64,000 nt of DNA. It comes from Leptospira inadai serovar Lyme str. 10. Its GTDB lineage: Bacteria > Spirochaetota > Leptospiria > Leptospirales > Leptospiraceae. The stretch lies in NCBI RefSeq assembly GCF_000243675.2, contig NZ_AHMM02000015.1:1-64000 (forward strand), written 5' to 3'. Of the stretch, positions 18,658-29,462 are shown piece by piece. Made by a program: the position numbers and the translations under genes. The notes below the pieces were generated by a model. That model ran no database searches and was not told the origin of the DNA. It was given only the letters and a program-made list of their open reading frames with translations. Numbering within the stretch: the stretch's first letter is position 1; the number at the start of each line of letters is the position of its first letter.

Positions 18658-18790
18658 GGAATAAATTCCGATTTACCGAAAAAAAGTTTAAATCTTAAAC
18701 GCCTATCCAAAGCGCAAAACCCTTGTTTTTTTGGATAGCCATCTCAGGATTAGGAGACGATATCGCGTCTGCCGATCGTCAGCAATTATT

Positions 18791-20503
18791 ATGGAAACAC
18801 CTCGTCCTTATTCAGTAGCGCCCGAGCCGAAGAACGAATCGGCCAGGCTTCGTGAGCTGGATAGATATAAGGTCTTGGACACTCCGCCGGAAAAAAAATA
18901 CGATGAAATCACTAAGGCGGCTTCGCTTATTTGCAGCGCTCCGATCGCTCTTATTTCCTTGATCGATGCGAATCGACAATGGTTTAAGTCGAAGACCGGA
19001 TTGGATGTGTCCGAAACCCCCCGGGATATTTCGTTCTGTCAATTCGCGATTCAAGGCCAGGAAATTCTGATCGTAAAGGACACTAGCAGTGATGAAAGAT
19101 TTCAAAAGAATCCCCAAGTCTCAGGAGCTCCTTTCATAAAATTTTACGCGGGTGCGCCTCTTTTGACTCCGTCCGGGATCGCAGTGGGAACGCTTTGCGT
19201 ACTCGATACGGTTCCGCGAGGCCTGGATTCGAAACAACTAGAGGCTTTGAGAGCCCTGGCGGATTCGGTCGTCGCTTATATGGAACTGGAGGCGAATAAT
19301 AGGGAACTCATTCATGCTCAGGCGATAACTCTGGATCTACAAAAAGCCAGGGAACAATTTTTCGTGAATATGAACCACGAATTCAGAACTCCGGTGCACG
19401 GCATTCTGGGCATGGTCGATTTACTCCATCAGACCGAAACGAATCAGATACAATCGGAATATTTGGATTCGGTGAAGGAGAGCGGAGAGCATTTAATTAG
19501 ATTAATAAACGACGTTATCGATTTTAGTAAGGCGGAATCGGGAGCTCTCGTGCTCAGCTCAATCGAATTTGACTTAATCGAATTATTAAATGAAATAGGA
19601 ATTGCCGCAACAAAAGAAGCGAAGAAAAAGAAACTCATTTTCTCGTTAAATCTTCCTAAAGACTTCGAACGATTAGAGGTACGATCGGATGCGGGTCGCA
19701 TACGACAAGTGATTTCCAATATGATATCTAACGCACTCAAATTCACCGAACATGGAAAAATTGATTTCTCGTTGGAAAATCTTTCGATCTCCGAAACGAA
19801 TGTTCAAGGTACATTACGATTTCAAGATACAGGAATAGGAATCTCCCAGGAAAGGATCCCGGATTTATTCGAAGCGTTCTCGCAATTGGATTCGTCCACT
19901 TCGAGAAAATACGGAGGAACGGGTTTAGGGTTGGCGTTGAGTAAAAAAATCTGCGACGCATTGGGATGGACGATAAGCGTCGAAAGTCGCGTGGGGGAAG
20001 GTAGCAAATTTCTATTGGAAATCGTATTACCCAAAGCTAGTGTCGCAGACGTTTCCGTTACGACGCGACCGAAATCGAATTTACCCGGCACGTTGGATTT
20101 TTCCGGCTATTCGACTCTCACTATCTTAGTCGCCGAAGACAATCCGGTGAACCAGAAGCTGATCCGGAAAATGTTGGAAAAGATGGGATTATCCTGCGAG
20201 GTCGTCTCGAACGGACTCGAAGCCCTAGCTTTCTGGGAAAAAAAGGAAATAGATCTCCTCCTACTCGATATTCAAATGCCTGAACTTAGCGGTTTAGATA
20301 CGGCAAGGATCTTGAAGCTGAAACCCACTTCCCGTAAAATTCCTTGGATCGTTGCAGTAACGGCTCACGATAGTCCGGAAGACAGAGAGCAATGTGCAAA
20401 GGCAGGGATAGACGATTACTTGGGAAAGCCGTTTCGTATGGAAGATTTAGCCGAAAAAATTCAACAATACTTGCGAACTGCGTATTTAACTTTCCCAAGT
20501 TGA
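18791..20503 (+). CDS. Hybrid sensor kinase: GAF-HisKA-HATPase-receiver
   Basis: This 570-residue soluble hybrid kinase has an N-terminal GAF domain (about 20-175, including SLIDANRQWFKSKTGLD). HisKA follows, with phospho-His in FFVNMNHEFRTPVHGILGM. The GHKL ATPase has N, G1, F and G2 boxes (NMISNALKFTE, DTGIGIS, GTGLGLALSKKI). The C-terminal receiver has phospho-acceptor Asp in LLLDIQMPELSG and a late LGKPF. No membrane segment is seen, so it probably senses a cytoplasmic signal through GAF. An upstream start at 18731 is possible, but ATG 18791 matches the domain boundary. Its partner HPt protein is not in the window. Confidence 0.92.
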   Translation: METPRPYSVAPEPKNESARLRELDRYKVLDTPPEKKYDEITKAASLICSAPIALISLIDANRQWFKSKTGLDVSETPRDISFCQFAIQGQEILIVKDTSSDERFQKNPQVSGAPFIKFYAGAPLLTPSGIAVGTLCVLDTVPRGLDSKQLEALRALADSVVAYMELEANNRELIHAQAITLDLQKAREQFFVNMNHEFRTPVHGILGMVDLLHQTETNQIQSEYLDSVKESGEHLIRLINDVIDFSKAESGALVLSSIEFDLIELLNEIGIAATKEAKKKKLIFSLNLPKDFERLEVRSDAGRIRQVISNMISNALKFTEHGKIDFSLENLSISETNVQGTLRFQDTGIGISQERIPDLFEAFSQLDSSTSRKYGGTGLGLALSKKICDALGWTISVESRVGEGSKFLLEIVLPKASVADVSVTTRPKSNLPGTLDFSGYSTLTILVAEDNPVNQKLIRKMLEKMGLSCEVVSNGLEALAFWEKKEIDLLLLDIQMPELSGLDTARILKLKPTSRKIPWIVAVTAHDSPEDREQCAKAGIDDYLGKPFRMEDLAEKIQQYLRTAYLTFPS

Positions 20504-20523
20504 TGGCTCCGCCTTAAATCCTC

Positions 20524-21129
20524 CTATTTACTTCGTCTTTGAAATAGAAAATTCGAAAGCATTCTTCTTCCACCTTCGGTGGCGAAAGATTCCGGATGGA
20601 ATTGAATCCCCTCTAAAGGCCTATGTTTATGGCGGATTCCCATCAACTCCTTTCCGCAAAACGCGGTGAGCATCCATTCGTCCGATAAGCCGCTCGGATC
20701 GACGACCAAGGAATGATAGCGCATAACGTTCAGAGTCTCGGGCAAATCGGCAAACACTCCTTTCCCATCGTGCGTAATTTCGGACACTTTGCCGTGCATC
20801 GGAACGGAAGCCGGAACGACCGAACCTCCCGAAACGAATGCCATTCCTTGCATTCCTAAACAAACGCCAAGAATAGGAATCCGTTCGTCGAGTTTCAGCA
20901 GGATCTCCGCCGAGACCCCGAAATATTTCGGATCTTTCGGGGTTCCCGGGCCGGGGGATAGTACGATACGATCGTATTTCATCGTCTCGATTTTTGAAAA
21001 TTCGATCTCGTCATGACGAAATACATCCAGACTAAATCGGGAACCGAGCTCATCTTCCAAAAGCTCCCCCAAATATTGGAACAAATTGTATGTAAAAGAA
21101 TCGTAATGATCCACCAATAGAACTCTCAT
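20524..21129 (-). CDS. trpG: Glutamine amidotransferase, anthranilate/aminodeoxychorismate synthase component II
   Basis: This 201-residue class-I amidotransferase releases ammonia from glutamine for the partner chorismate-using subunit. The nucleophile Cys is in GVCLGMQGM, with His in FHPES and the oxyanion motif in LSPGPGTP. The ATG overlaps the stop of the upstream component I gene by four bases (ATGA), the coupling expected for a 1:1 complex. The trpG versus pabA choice follows the partner, which looks more trpE-like. Confidence 0.85.
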   Translation of the reverse strand: MRVLLVDHYDSFTYNLFQYLGELLEDELGSRFSLDVFRHDEIEFSKIETMKYDRIVLSPGPGTPKDPKYFGVSAEILLKLDERIPILGVCLGMQGMAFVSGGSVVPASVPMHGKVSEITHDGKGVFADLPETLNVMRYHSLVVDPSGLSDEWMLTAFCGKELMGIRHKHRPLEGIQFHPESFATEGGRRMLSNFLFQRRSK

Positions 21130-22562
21130 TTTGATACCTCTTCGACGGCTCTCATTACCGCACCCATCTTATTTAGAATTTCCTGATACTCCGACTCGGC
21201 AGCCGAATCGTAGACCACGCCTCCCGATGCTCGAATCAATCCCTCTTCCCCATTCCTAAAGAAACTCCGAATCGGAATGCAAAAGGAACAGTTTCCGTCG
21301 AAACCGAAGCGACCGACCGCCCCGCCGTACGGTCCCCTAGGATCGTTTTCGATTCTCTCTATAATCCGCATCGATTCCATTTTCGGGGCTCCGCTTAAAG
21401 TTCCGGTAGGGAAGGAAGAAGCCAATCCGGAGAACATATCCTTTCCGGATCTAAGAATCCCCGAAATCTCGGTGGAAAGATGTTGAACGTGACTGAATTT
21501 TTTTAAGGCGAACGAATCCCTAATTTTCACGGTGCCGAATTTCGCGACTCTTCCTAGATCGTTTCGATGTAAATCCACCAGCATATTATGCTCCGCGATT
21601 TCTTTAGGATCGGAAAGAAGTTGAAATGCAAGATTTCGATCCTCTTTCTCGTTTTCCCCTCTCCGAATCGTACCCGCTAAAGGAAACGATTCCAAGACTC
21701 CATCCTTCAATCTGAATAGTAATTCGGGACTTGCACCTAAAAGTGTTTTGTCATGAAACGCCATGTAGAACATAAACGGCGAGGGGTTAATAGCGCGTAA
21801 AGCCTCGTACAATTTCATATTCTCCCCTCGAATTTCGTACGATCGTTTAAACCCTATCTGACATTGGAACGTATTTCCTAGGCGAATTTCCTCCTTTGCC
21901 TCTTCCACCATCTTACGATGATCCTCCTTAGTCCTAGATTGCCCCAAATATTTTAAAGAAATAGAATTTGATTTAACGTTTCTTTTTCTATAGATATCTT
22001 CGAAGAGTTTGTAGCGATCGCTGCCGTAATGAAAGTATCTCGACTTCCCCGTCCTACGATCGATCAAAATCCCGTCTTCCATCCAAGCGAATTGAAACTT
22101 GGGAAATTGAGAGTGTTCTTTTAATCCCAGCCCCGGTTCCATATCGTTTACCGCTTCGTAGGAGAGAAATCCATAAAGACCTCCTCCTCCTGATTCCGTG
22201 TTTTCCAGAAAAGATCTGTGAAATACCCCCGCGCTAAAATCCGTTAAACCGGGACTTCTTCGAGGAGAGAAGATTTCCGATAACAAATCATAGGGATTTC
22301 CCTGGTCCAAAAGAACTCCGTCCATATCCAAGCGGTTTCCTTTTGCCGTAAATGTTCGTTTGGGAAATCCGGAAATGAACGTGTACCTGGAATTGTCCGA
22401 TTCCGGTCCCAGACTCTCGAGAAGAATTGCGACCGGAGATTCGGAAAGCAATGAGCGGAAAAAATAGTTCGTTTCCTCTTCTTTTAACGGAAACGGTTTC
22501 AGGATCGGTCGTGGAGATAAGGATTCCACCTGGTTTCTTAAATCGCGTATTTCTAAGCGCAT
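21126..22562 (-). CDS. trpE: Chorismate-utilising synthase component I (TrpE/PabB type)
   Basis: This 478-residue enzyme converts chorismate to anthranilate or aminodeoxychorismate. The chorismate-binding domain contains FPLAGTIRRGE, DLHRNDLGRVA, SGAPKMESMRIIE and a late GGVVYDSAAESEYQE. The Ala in PLAGT is typical of anthranilate synthase; PabB proteins usually have Lys there (PIKGT), so I lean to trpE without being certain. ATG 22562 is preceded by AGGAGGAATAT, an ideal ribosome-binding site, so the upstream in-frame start at 22649 is rejected. It forms an operon with the amidotransferase gene. Confidence 0.82.
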   Translation of the reverse strand: MRLEIRDLRNQVESLSPRPILKPFPLKEEETNYFFRSLLSESPVAILLESLGPESDNSRYTFISGFPKRTFTAKGNRLDMDGVLLDQGNPYDLLSEIFSPRRSPGLTDFSAGVFHRSFLENTESGGGGLYGFLSYEAVNDMEPGLGLKEHSQFPKFQFAWMEDGILIDRRTGKSRYFHYGSDRYKLFEDIYRKRNVKSNSISLKYLGQSRTKEDHRKMVEEAKEEIRLGNTFQCQIGFKRSYEIRGENMKLYEALRAINPSPFMFYMAFHDKTLLGASPELLFRLKDGVLESFPLAGTIRRGENEKEDRNLAFQLLSDPKEIAEHNMLVDLHRNDLGRVAKFGTVKIRDSFALKKFSHVQHLSTEISGILRSGKDMFSGLASSFPTGTLSGAPKMESMRIIERIENDPRGPYGGAVGRFGFDGNCSFCIPIRSFFRNGEEGLIRASGGVVYDSAAESEYQEILNKMGAVMRAVEEVSK

Positions 22563-22587
22563 ATATTCCTCCTGGAATTTTTGTAAT

Positions 22588-22605
22588 CGGCCCGAAAACG
22601 GACCG
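22588..22605 (-). other. Short 5'-UTR hairpin before trpE
   Basis: CGGCCCG (22588-22594) and CGGACCG (22599-22605) pair across an AAAA loop, giving a seven-base-pair stem about 26 bases before the trpE start. There is no T-run, so it is not a terminator. A regulatory role is only possible. Confidence 0.3.
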
Positions 22606-22730
22606 TTGAAGGTAAACAACTGATTTGTTAAGTGAAAATTATGCCCCAAAGCGGGGCCAGGAGAGTAGACTATACAGCACTAGATCCGATTCGCTTTTAG
22701 ATATCAATATTAGAAAATATTTAAATAGTT

Positions 22731-24464
22731 TCATTCTAATAACATCTCCAGGTTACCTTTACCTGCGGGAACCATCGGCAAAACGTGCAAAGTCGGATCC
22801 ACGGGAATAACGACAAAACCGGGACCCGGTTTAACGAGAAATTTCCGTAATTCGTCGAGCGGGTTCTCTGCCCCGGCTAAGTTCAAACTCGGGATATCGA
22901 ACGCCTTTGCGACGGAAGCCAATTTGGATTCTCTCTCGTAGGAACTTCCGTAAAACCTGCTTTCAAAGAAGAGTTCCTGTTGCTGACGAACCAATCCCAG
23001 ATGTCGATTATCGAATATTAAAATTTTTACATTCGATTGCAGATCGGCGAGCGTATCCAATTCCTGAATATTCATCAAAATGGAACCGTCTCCCGAAATA
23101 CAGAGAACGGTTTTTTTCGGCATCGCCAACGAAATACCGATAGCGACCGGCAATCCGAAGCCCATCGTTCCGAGCCCGCCGGAAGTAATCCAAGTCCGAC
23201 GATTTTGGAACGGATAATACTGAGCCACCCACATTTGATGTTGGCCTACGTCGCTCGTTAGTATCGTATCCGGCCCGAGAGAATCTTTGCAAATCCTCAG
23301 AATCGTATCAGGCGAAAATCCGTTTCCGGTTCGGAGGCTCGGAAACGGAAACAACGTCTTCCAGCTCGAGATAAGCGAATTCCACTCTTCCCTTCTTCTC
23401 GAAGGAATTCCGACTGTATTCTTCAAAAAATCGTATAGATCCGTCCGAAAGGAGAGATCCGGTAGTCTCAGTTTCCCGATCTCTCTAGGATCGATATCGA
23501 CATGAACGACTTTTGCGTTCGGACAAAATGTTTCCAATTTCCCGGTGGCTCTATCGTCGAATCTGACTCCGAATGCCAAAAGCAAATCAGATTCTTCTAA
23601 TGCAAGATTCGTAGCCGGGGCCCCGTGCATTCCTAACATCCCTAAGGACAAACGATGATTTTGAGGAAAGCAATCCAAACCCATCAATGTCGAAGCTACT
23701 GGAATATCCTGGGATTCCGCAAAATCCCGGAGGAGATATTCCGCCCCTGCGAGTTTTATGCCGCCTCCGATATACAAAACCGGTCGTTTACTATCCCGCA
23801 AAAGTTCGCAAAACCCGGAGAACTTCTCCTCAAAAAAGGAATCGACGAACATAATATTTCCGGAAGTCTCTAAAAGGTCCCATTCTTCCAGCGTCTTCGC
23901 CCAATCGCCCACGTACGGAGATAGTTGAACGTCTTTCGGAATATCTATCCACACGGGTCCAGGACGGCCCTCTTCGGCAATCCGAAACGCTTCGCTTAAC
24001 GCAGAGATTAATTCCGGAATCGACCGAACGATATAATTCCTTTTTGTAATAGGCTTCGATAGGCCGTACGTATCTATTTCCTGAAACGCGTCCGTACCGA
24101 TCAAGGACGTGGGCACCTGTCCAGTAATCGCCACTAAAGGCACCGAATCGCATTTAGCGTCGGCGATTGCCGTTATGAGATTCGTAGCCCCCGGCCCGGA
24201 AGAAGCCAAGCAAACCGCTGCCCTTCCGCCGGCTCTTGCAATGCCTTGCGCGATAAACCCCGCACCTTGCTCATGACGAGCTAGAATATGACGAATCCCG
24301 CTTCCGTGCAAAGAATCGTACAACGGTAGGTTTGCTCCTCCAGGAATTCCCACAACCGTATCGATTCCTTTATATAAAAGAAAACGAACGACAATCTCGG
24401 CCCCATTTTTAGGAGCATTCATATTTTGTGATAGATTCGGTTCTAATACGGTCTTGGTTTTCAT
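22731..24464 (-). CDS. ilvB: Acetolactate synthase large subunit
   Basis: This 577-residue thiamine-diphosphate enzyme makes acetolactate or acetohydroxybutyrate for valine, leucine and isoleucine. Signatures are GIDTVVGIPGGANLPLYDSL with LARHEQGAGFIAQG (the ThDP-activating Glu region), FQEIDTYGLSKPITKRN, GVRFDDRATGK, and the ThDP motif GDGSILMNIQELDTL. The length is normal. No ilvN/ilvH regulatory subunit lies directly downstream. The 5' side holds a 32-residue leader peptide and a strong terminator, so transcription is probably controlled by attenuation in response to charged branched-chain tRNAs. Confidence 0.93.
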   Translation of the reverse strand: MKTKTVLEPNLSQNMNAPKNGAEIVVRFLLYKGIDTVVGIPGGANLPLYDSLHGSGIRHILARHEQGAGFIAQGIARAGGRAAVCLASSGPGATNLITAIADAKCDSVPLVAITGQVPTSLIGTDAFQEIDTYGLSKPITKRNYIVRSIPELISALSEAFRIAEEGRPGPVWIDIPKDVQLSPYVGDWAKTLEEWDLLETSGNIMFVDSFFEEKFSGFCELLRDSKRPVLYIGGGIKLAGAEYLLRDFAESQDIPVASTLMGLDCFPQNHRLSLGMLGMHGAPATNLALEESDLLLAFGVRFDDRATGKLETFCPNAKVVHVDIDPREIGKLRLPDLSFRTDLYDFLKNTVGIPSRRREEWNSLISSWKTLFPFPSLRTGNGFSPDTILRICKDSLGPDTILTSDVGQHQMWVAQYYPFQNRRTWITSGGLGTMGFGLPVAIGISLAMPKKTVLCISGDGSILMNIQELDTLADLQSNVKILIFDNRHLGLVRQQQELFFESRFYGSSYERESKLASVAKAFDIPSLNLAGAENPLDELRKFLVKPGPGFVVIPVDPTLHVLPMVPAGKGNLEMLLE

Positions 24465-24484
24465 TTTTCCTCTATGTAGAATCT

Positions 24485-24526
24485 ATAAAAAAAGCCCCCC
24501 TCGGCTTTAGCCGAGGGGGGCTTTTT
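24485..24526 (-). terminator. Attenuator terminator in the ilvB leader
   Basis: Arms GCCCCCCTCGGC (24494-24505) and GCCGAGGGGGGC (24510-24521) form a 12-base-pair perfect stem with a four-base loop, extended by A/T pairs. Read on the minus strand it is followed by seven T, and it ends about 20 bases before the ilvB ATG. A terminator inside a 5' leader implies conditional read-through. Confidence 0.88.
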
Positions 24527-24552
24527 CGAAGATTGCTGTCTGCGAATGATCC

Positions 24553-24651
24553 CTACGGCGTAAAGCCAGGCCCAGGTAGCGTTACCACTACCGACATCCA
24601 TACGACCACCCAAAGGGTTGTAATACTAGACTGCTGTTTTAAGGAATTCAT
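24553..24651 (-). CDS. ilvB leader peptide, 32 residues
   Basis: On the minus strand an ATG at 24651 opens a 32-codon frame ending in TAG at 24553. The peptide begins MNSLKQQSSITTL, continues WVVVWMSVVVTL and ends PGPGFTP. Two runs of three Val codons plus Ile and Leu codons are what leader peptides of ilv operons use to sense branched-chain aminoacyl-tRNA. The strong terminator lies between this frame and ilvB. GGTAG and CTACC flank the second Val run (GGTAG overlaps it) and can pair, giving a candidate pause hairpin. GGCTTT near 24567 could pair with AAAGCC of the terminator arm as part of an antiterminator. The pairing scheme is inferred and unfolded. Confidence 0.75.
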   Translation of the reverse strand: MNSLKQQSSITTLWVVVWMSVVVTLPGPGFTP

Positions 24652-24694
24652 TCTAAACTTACGAACGGCCAAACGACCTTCACCCATTCCAATA

Positions 24695-24700
24695 ATTATA
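24695..24700 (-). promoter_or_regulatory. Likely -10 box of the ilvB leader transcript
   Basis: On the minus strand this is a perfect TATAAT about 45 bases before the leader-peptide ATG. No good -35 box is seen at 17 bases, but the region upstream is very A/T-rich. Confidence 0.45.
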
Positions 24701-24806
24701 TTTTAAAATTGCAAGATTTTTTTATCCTTTCTTCAACTTACAAAAAATTTCCGATTTTTGTATCCTTCTCGAGAAATCCGTGCACAATCTTCGTGAGAGG
24801 ATTAGT

Positions 24807-25175
24807 ATGATCGGTGCGGCAAAAAGCGTTCAGTATTTCGGAATATATCTTGTCTTTGAGGGAATTCTTTTATTAGCGATTCCTGATTTCTTTTTAAATC
24901 TATTTCTTCTTCATGCAGCGGACGTATGGGTCCGTATCACCGGCCTTTGTCTCATGATACTCGGCTATTTTTACTTCAATATGGGAATTCAAAACGTCAG
25001 GCCGTTTTTGGTTCTTTCCACCCATACCAGAACATTCCAATTCATAATTTTAGGAATCTTTGTCCTAGTAAAGTGGGTGGGTCCTACCATTCTCATTGCC
25101 GGCGGAGTGGAATTTCTTGCCGGGATTTGGACCTTCTTCGAATTGCGTCACGAGGCGGACGGGATTCGAAAATAG
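24807..25175 (+). CDS. Uncharacterised four-segment membrane protein
   Basis: This 122-residue protein is mostly hydrophobic, with about four membrane segments (YFGIYLVFEGILLLAIP, ITGLCLMILGYFYFNMG, FQFIILGIFVLVKWVG and TILIAGGVEFLAGIWTFF). ATG 24807 is preceded by AGAGGATTAGT, a good ribosome-binding site, so GTG 24780 is not preferred. No family motif is recognised. It lies 60 bases before tpx on the same strand and could be co-transcribed with it. Confidence 0.72.
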   Translation: MIGAAKSVQYFGIYLVFEGILLLAIPDFFLNLFLLHAADVWVRITGLCLMILGYFYFNMGIQNVRPFLVLSTHTRTFQFIILGIFVLVKWVGPTILIAGGVEFLAGIWTFFELRHEADGIRK

Positions 25176-25235
25176 ACTCGCACAATTTCCGAACTCGATA
25201 TTCTATGATACGTCTAATTTGCTAAGGAAAAACTC

Positions 25236-25751
25236 ATGGGAAGCGTTACATTAAAAGGAAGCCCGGTTCAATTGGAAGGAAACTTGGTAAAAGTCGGAGA
25301 CAAAGCCCCCGACTTTGCCGGAACGGCAAAGGATCTAAGTTCGAAAAGTTTAAAAGACTTCGCGGACAAGGTAAAAATTCTAGTCGGTGTTCCCAGTCTT
25401 GATACGTCTGTTTGCGCATTGGAAACGAAGAAATTTCACGAACGAGCGGCTACTCTGGACGGAATCGTTACGATCGTGATTTCCGGAGATCTACCGTTTG
25501 CGATGAACCGATTTTGCACGACCGAGGGAATCGATTCGCCGAACTTAGTTACTCTCTCTCAATTCAAGGATTTTTCATTCTCGAAAGCGTTCGGGACCCA
25601 TATCGCGGATGGCGGGCTAAAAGGTTTATCCGCAAGAGCCGTGTTCGTTCTGGACAAGAACAATACCGTAAAATATGCGGAATTGGTTCCGGAAATCGCG
25701 AGCGAGCCCAATTACGAGGCTGCAGTAGCGGAAGCGAAGAAGCTTATCTAG
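25236..25751 (+). CDS. tpx: Thiol peroxidase Tpx
   Basis: This 171-residue atypical two-Cys peroxiredoxin reduces hydroperoxides using thioredoxin. The peroxidatic Cys60 is in [11 protein letters not shown] and the resolving Cys94 is in NRFCTTEGI, the spacing expected of Tpx. The N-terminal [19 protein letters not shown] is also diagnostic. AAGGAAAA lies before the ATG. A cytoplasmic antioxidant role is expected from the family. Confidence 0.95.
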   Translation: MGSVTLKGSPVQLEGNLVKVGDKAPDFAGTAKDLSSKSLKDFADKVKILVGVPSLDTSVCALETKKFHERAATLDGIVTIVISGDLPFAMNRFCTTEGIDSPNLVTLSQFKDFSFSKAFGTHIADGGLKGLSARAVFVLDKNNTVKYAELVPEIASEPNYEAAVAEAKKLI

Positions 25752-25781
25752 AAAATCCTATTTTTCAGGAAGGATCCCGAA

Positions 25782-25814
25782 ATAAAAACCCTTTCCCGGT
25801 ATACCGAGAAAGGG
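25782..25814 (-). terminator. Terminator downstream of the aldehyde dehydrogenase gene
   Basis: CCCTTTC (25789-25795) pairs with GAAAGGG (25808-25814), enclosing the palindrome CGGTATACCG. On the minus strand it is followed by TTTTTATTT. It sits between the convergent tpx and dehydrogenase genes. Confidence 0.65.
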
Positions 25815-25832
25815 CAAGAAAGATCGGTTTTA

Positions 25833-27323
<1,491 letters not shown>

Positions 27324-27428
27324 GAAAAGCGCTCCTTATTCAGGTGGTTCTAACATTTTTGGTCGGGTTCGGTCGGGAACCAAGGTAATATAAAACCAAA
27401 TTTAAGAAGAAGAAGCAACCTTTTTATT

Positions 27429-27440
27429 GAATGATCATTC
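27429..27440. promoter_or_regulatory. TetR-like palindrome upstream of the aldehyde dehydrogenase gene
   Basis: GAATGATCATTC is a perfect 12-base palindrome, the kind bound by TetR-family repressors. It lies about 105 bases before the dehydrogenase start, in a 412-base intergenic region that otherwise shows only A/T-rich sequence. No regulator gene is adjacent. Confidence 0.35.
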
Positions 27441-27735
27441 CGTAACAATTGCGGAATTTTTCGTCTAAAAGGAATTTTTTTCCGTCACTCACGAATCCTT
27501 CTGCAGCCAAACGAACCGGAAAAAACATCCTTAGAAACTACTGCGAAAGGTCTATTTTTTAGTTCCAAAGTGACTAACTTACTTTTTTGCGCGGAGCACA
27601 AATAAATTGTCTCTTATCCCGTGGAATCTAAGCTTTTCCCCCGTATAATTCGCATAGCAATGTATTATTTTTAACATAAATCAAATTTGCAAAATCTTGA
27701 CAAAGAACGGCGACGTTTCCCAGAGTTAATACTAT

Positions 27736-29259
27736 ATGAGCCAAGGAAAAACCCTTGAACTATTTCACCATAAAGATTACGGAGTCTTCAGCAATCTGAA
27801 AGACTTGAACCAACCGATTCAGGAAAATCTACCATTCCATTTCAAATTCCATAATTTAACCGAAAATGTGGACAATGTTCTGGCAAGAACCCTAGATAGA
27901 TATCTATTGCACTTGGATATTATTTTCGTACGGGATTCGGTTCTGGCAGCTTTAAAAGAAACGATCACGAATACGATCAAAGCGAACGTTAAACGAATTT
28001 ATTTCAGGGAATTACAGGCGGACATACAGAATCCGGCGGTATATAGAAGTAAAATTCTGGGTTTTAAAAAATCCTATCTCGATAATAAGGAAAAATACGA
28101 GGACCTACTATTCAAAAATAATTATGTGGTTTTAGTATCGTTTATACACAGCAAAGACGCGATACGCATTCGCGTAATGAATAACGTTAAATTAAGTCCG
28201 GAAGAAGTCGACAGAATCAATCAGAGGGTCGAAAAGGCCAAGTCCTATAACGACTTGGCCGAAGCCTTCCTGGAGAAAGGCGATGAGACCGAAGGCGCGG
28301 GACTCGGCTTAATCATGACCTTAATGATGTTGAAAAACGACGGCCTTGGCGCCAGCTCCTACCGAGTGGAAAGCCAAGGAAATAACACCTCGGTCATCAT
28401 CGACATTCCGATTCGAATCCAGCGGGAAAATATCCAGCTTCAAAAAGCGGATGAGATCATCAGGAAGGTCGACCAACTTCCCACCTTCCCGAAAGCGATT
28501 CAGGACATACAGACTACGATCGATAAACCGAATTCAAGCATCGGTCAAATCGCGGAGATGATCAAACGTGACGTCGCTTTATCCGCGAATATCCTTAAAT
28601 TAGCCAACTCCGCCGCTTTTCGTCGCGGTGGAAAAGTGGAATCCTTGGATCGAGCAATCCAGTTGATCGGGCTCAAGGAACTTCAAGTCCTTCTTTATTC
28701 CCTGGGAACCAAACAGATTTTGGAGGACAAATTTCCGGCCTTCCTTGCGATTTGGGAAAAATCGAACCAATGCGCGTATTATTGCAAACTGATCGCTCTC
28801 AGAATGGCCATGCAAAAGGAAACCGTAAGTAATTTAATGTCGGTCGCGCTACTACACGATATAGGAGAAATTATCCTGCTTTCTCTGGAATCGGGCAAGA
28901 TGAGTAAAATCCAAAACTATTCGGCCTCGAAAGAAATCGCATCCGCCATAACTTTGGAAGAAGCGGCCTTCGGAATTACACATACTAAGATCGGTGCCTT
29001 GATTGCGGAAAAATGGAATTTTCCGGAGCTTTATTCCCGAGGAATGGAATACCACCATCGTCCTCTTTTGGCCGAAGAGCATTACAAAGAAATTATTTTC
29101 CCCATCTATTTGGCGGACTCGATGATAAAAATTAATAATGAAGAGGCGAAGTATTCCGAGATTCCGGAGGAAGTCCTGAAATATTGTAAATTTTTTACTT
29201 CGGGCGATTTCCATTCCTTTAGGACCAAAGCTTTGGAAAGTTTCGAGGCTACATTATAA
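27736..29259 (+). CDS. GHKL-like/HDOD two-domain signalling protein
   Basis: This 507-residue soluble protein has an N-terminal part (about 60-230) that resembles a degenerate GHKL ATPase: an N-box-like [13 protein letters not shown], a G2-like EGAGLGLIM, and a closing TSVIIDIP strand. The G1-box Asp is replaced in RVMNNVKL. The C-terminal part (about 240-450) is an HDOD domain with [19 protein letters not shown] and [13 protein letters not shown], the pattern of the non-hydrolytic HD relatives used in bacterial signalling. It probably works as an adaptor in a signalling pathway; partners are unknown. TTGACA at 27697 lacks a matching -10. Confidence 0.8.
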   Translation: MSQGKTLELFHHKDYGVFSNLKDLNQPIQENLPFHFKFHNLTENVDNVLARTLDRYLLHLDIIFVRDSVLAALKETITNTIKANVKRIYFRELQADIQNPAVYRSKILGFKKSYLDNKEKYEDLLFKNNYVVLVSFIHSKDAIRIRVMNNVKLSPEEVDRINQRVEKAKSYNDLAEAFLEKGDETEGAGLGLIMTLMMLKNDGLGASSYRVESQGNNTSVIIDIPIRIQRENIQLQKADEIIRKVDQLPTFPKAIQDIQTTIDKPNSSIGQIAEMIKRDVALSANILKLANSAAFRRGGKVESLDRAIQLIGLKELQVLLYSLGTKQILEDKFPAFLAIWEKSNQCAYYCKLIALRMAMQKETVSNLMSVALLHDIGEIILLSLESGKMSKIQNYSASKEIASAITLEEAAFGITHTKIGALIAEKWNFPELYSRGMEYHHRPLLAEEHYKEIIFPIYLADSMIKINNEEAKYSEIPEEVLKYCKFFTSGDFHSFRTKALESFEATL

Positions 29260-29462
29260 GTAACTAATTTATATTCCTAGAATTCATTCTAGTACATAAG
29301 ATATTTCCATTGGAATGCCAATATGTCGGCATTTATTACGGGATTTCTAACGTACGGTTAAAAACCGTCTTTACCGAAGGATGTAGTAAATTAAGCCTTT
29401 GGGCATATTGCCATAAAGAAACTGCGAAACGATAATGCAGCTGTCTATGGGACGTTTCTTAT

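Noticed and set aside
20524..22562. Assignment as pabA/pabB
   Set aside because: The component I has PLAGT rather than PIKGT, which favours anthranilate synthase. The alternative is not excluded, only less likely.
27697..27735. TTGACA as promoter of the HDOD gene
   Set aside because: No acceptable -10 box lies 16-18 bases downstream and the ATG follows too closely.
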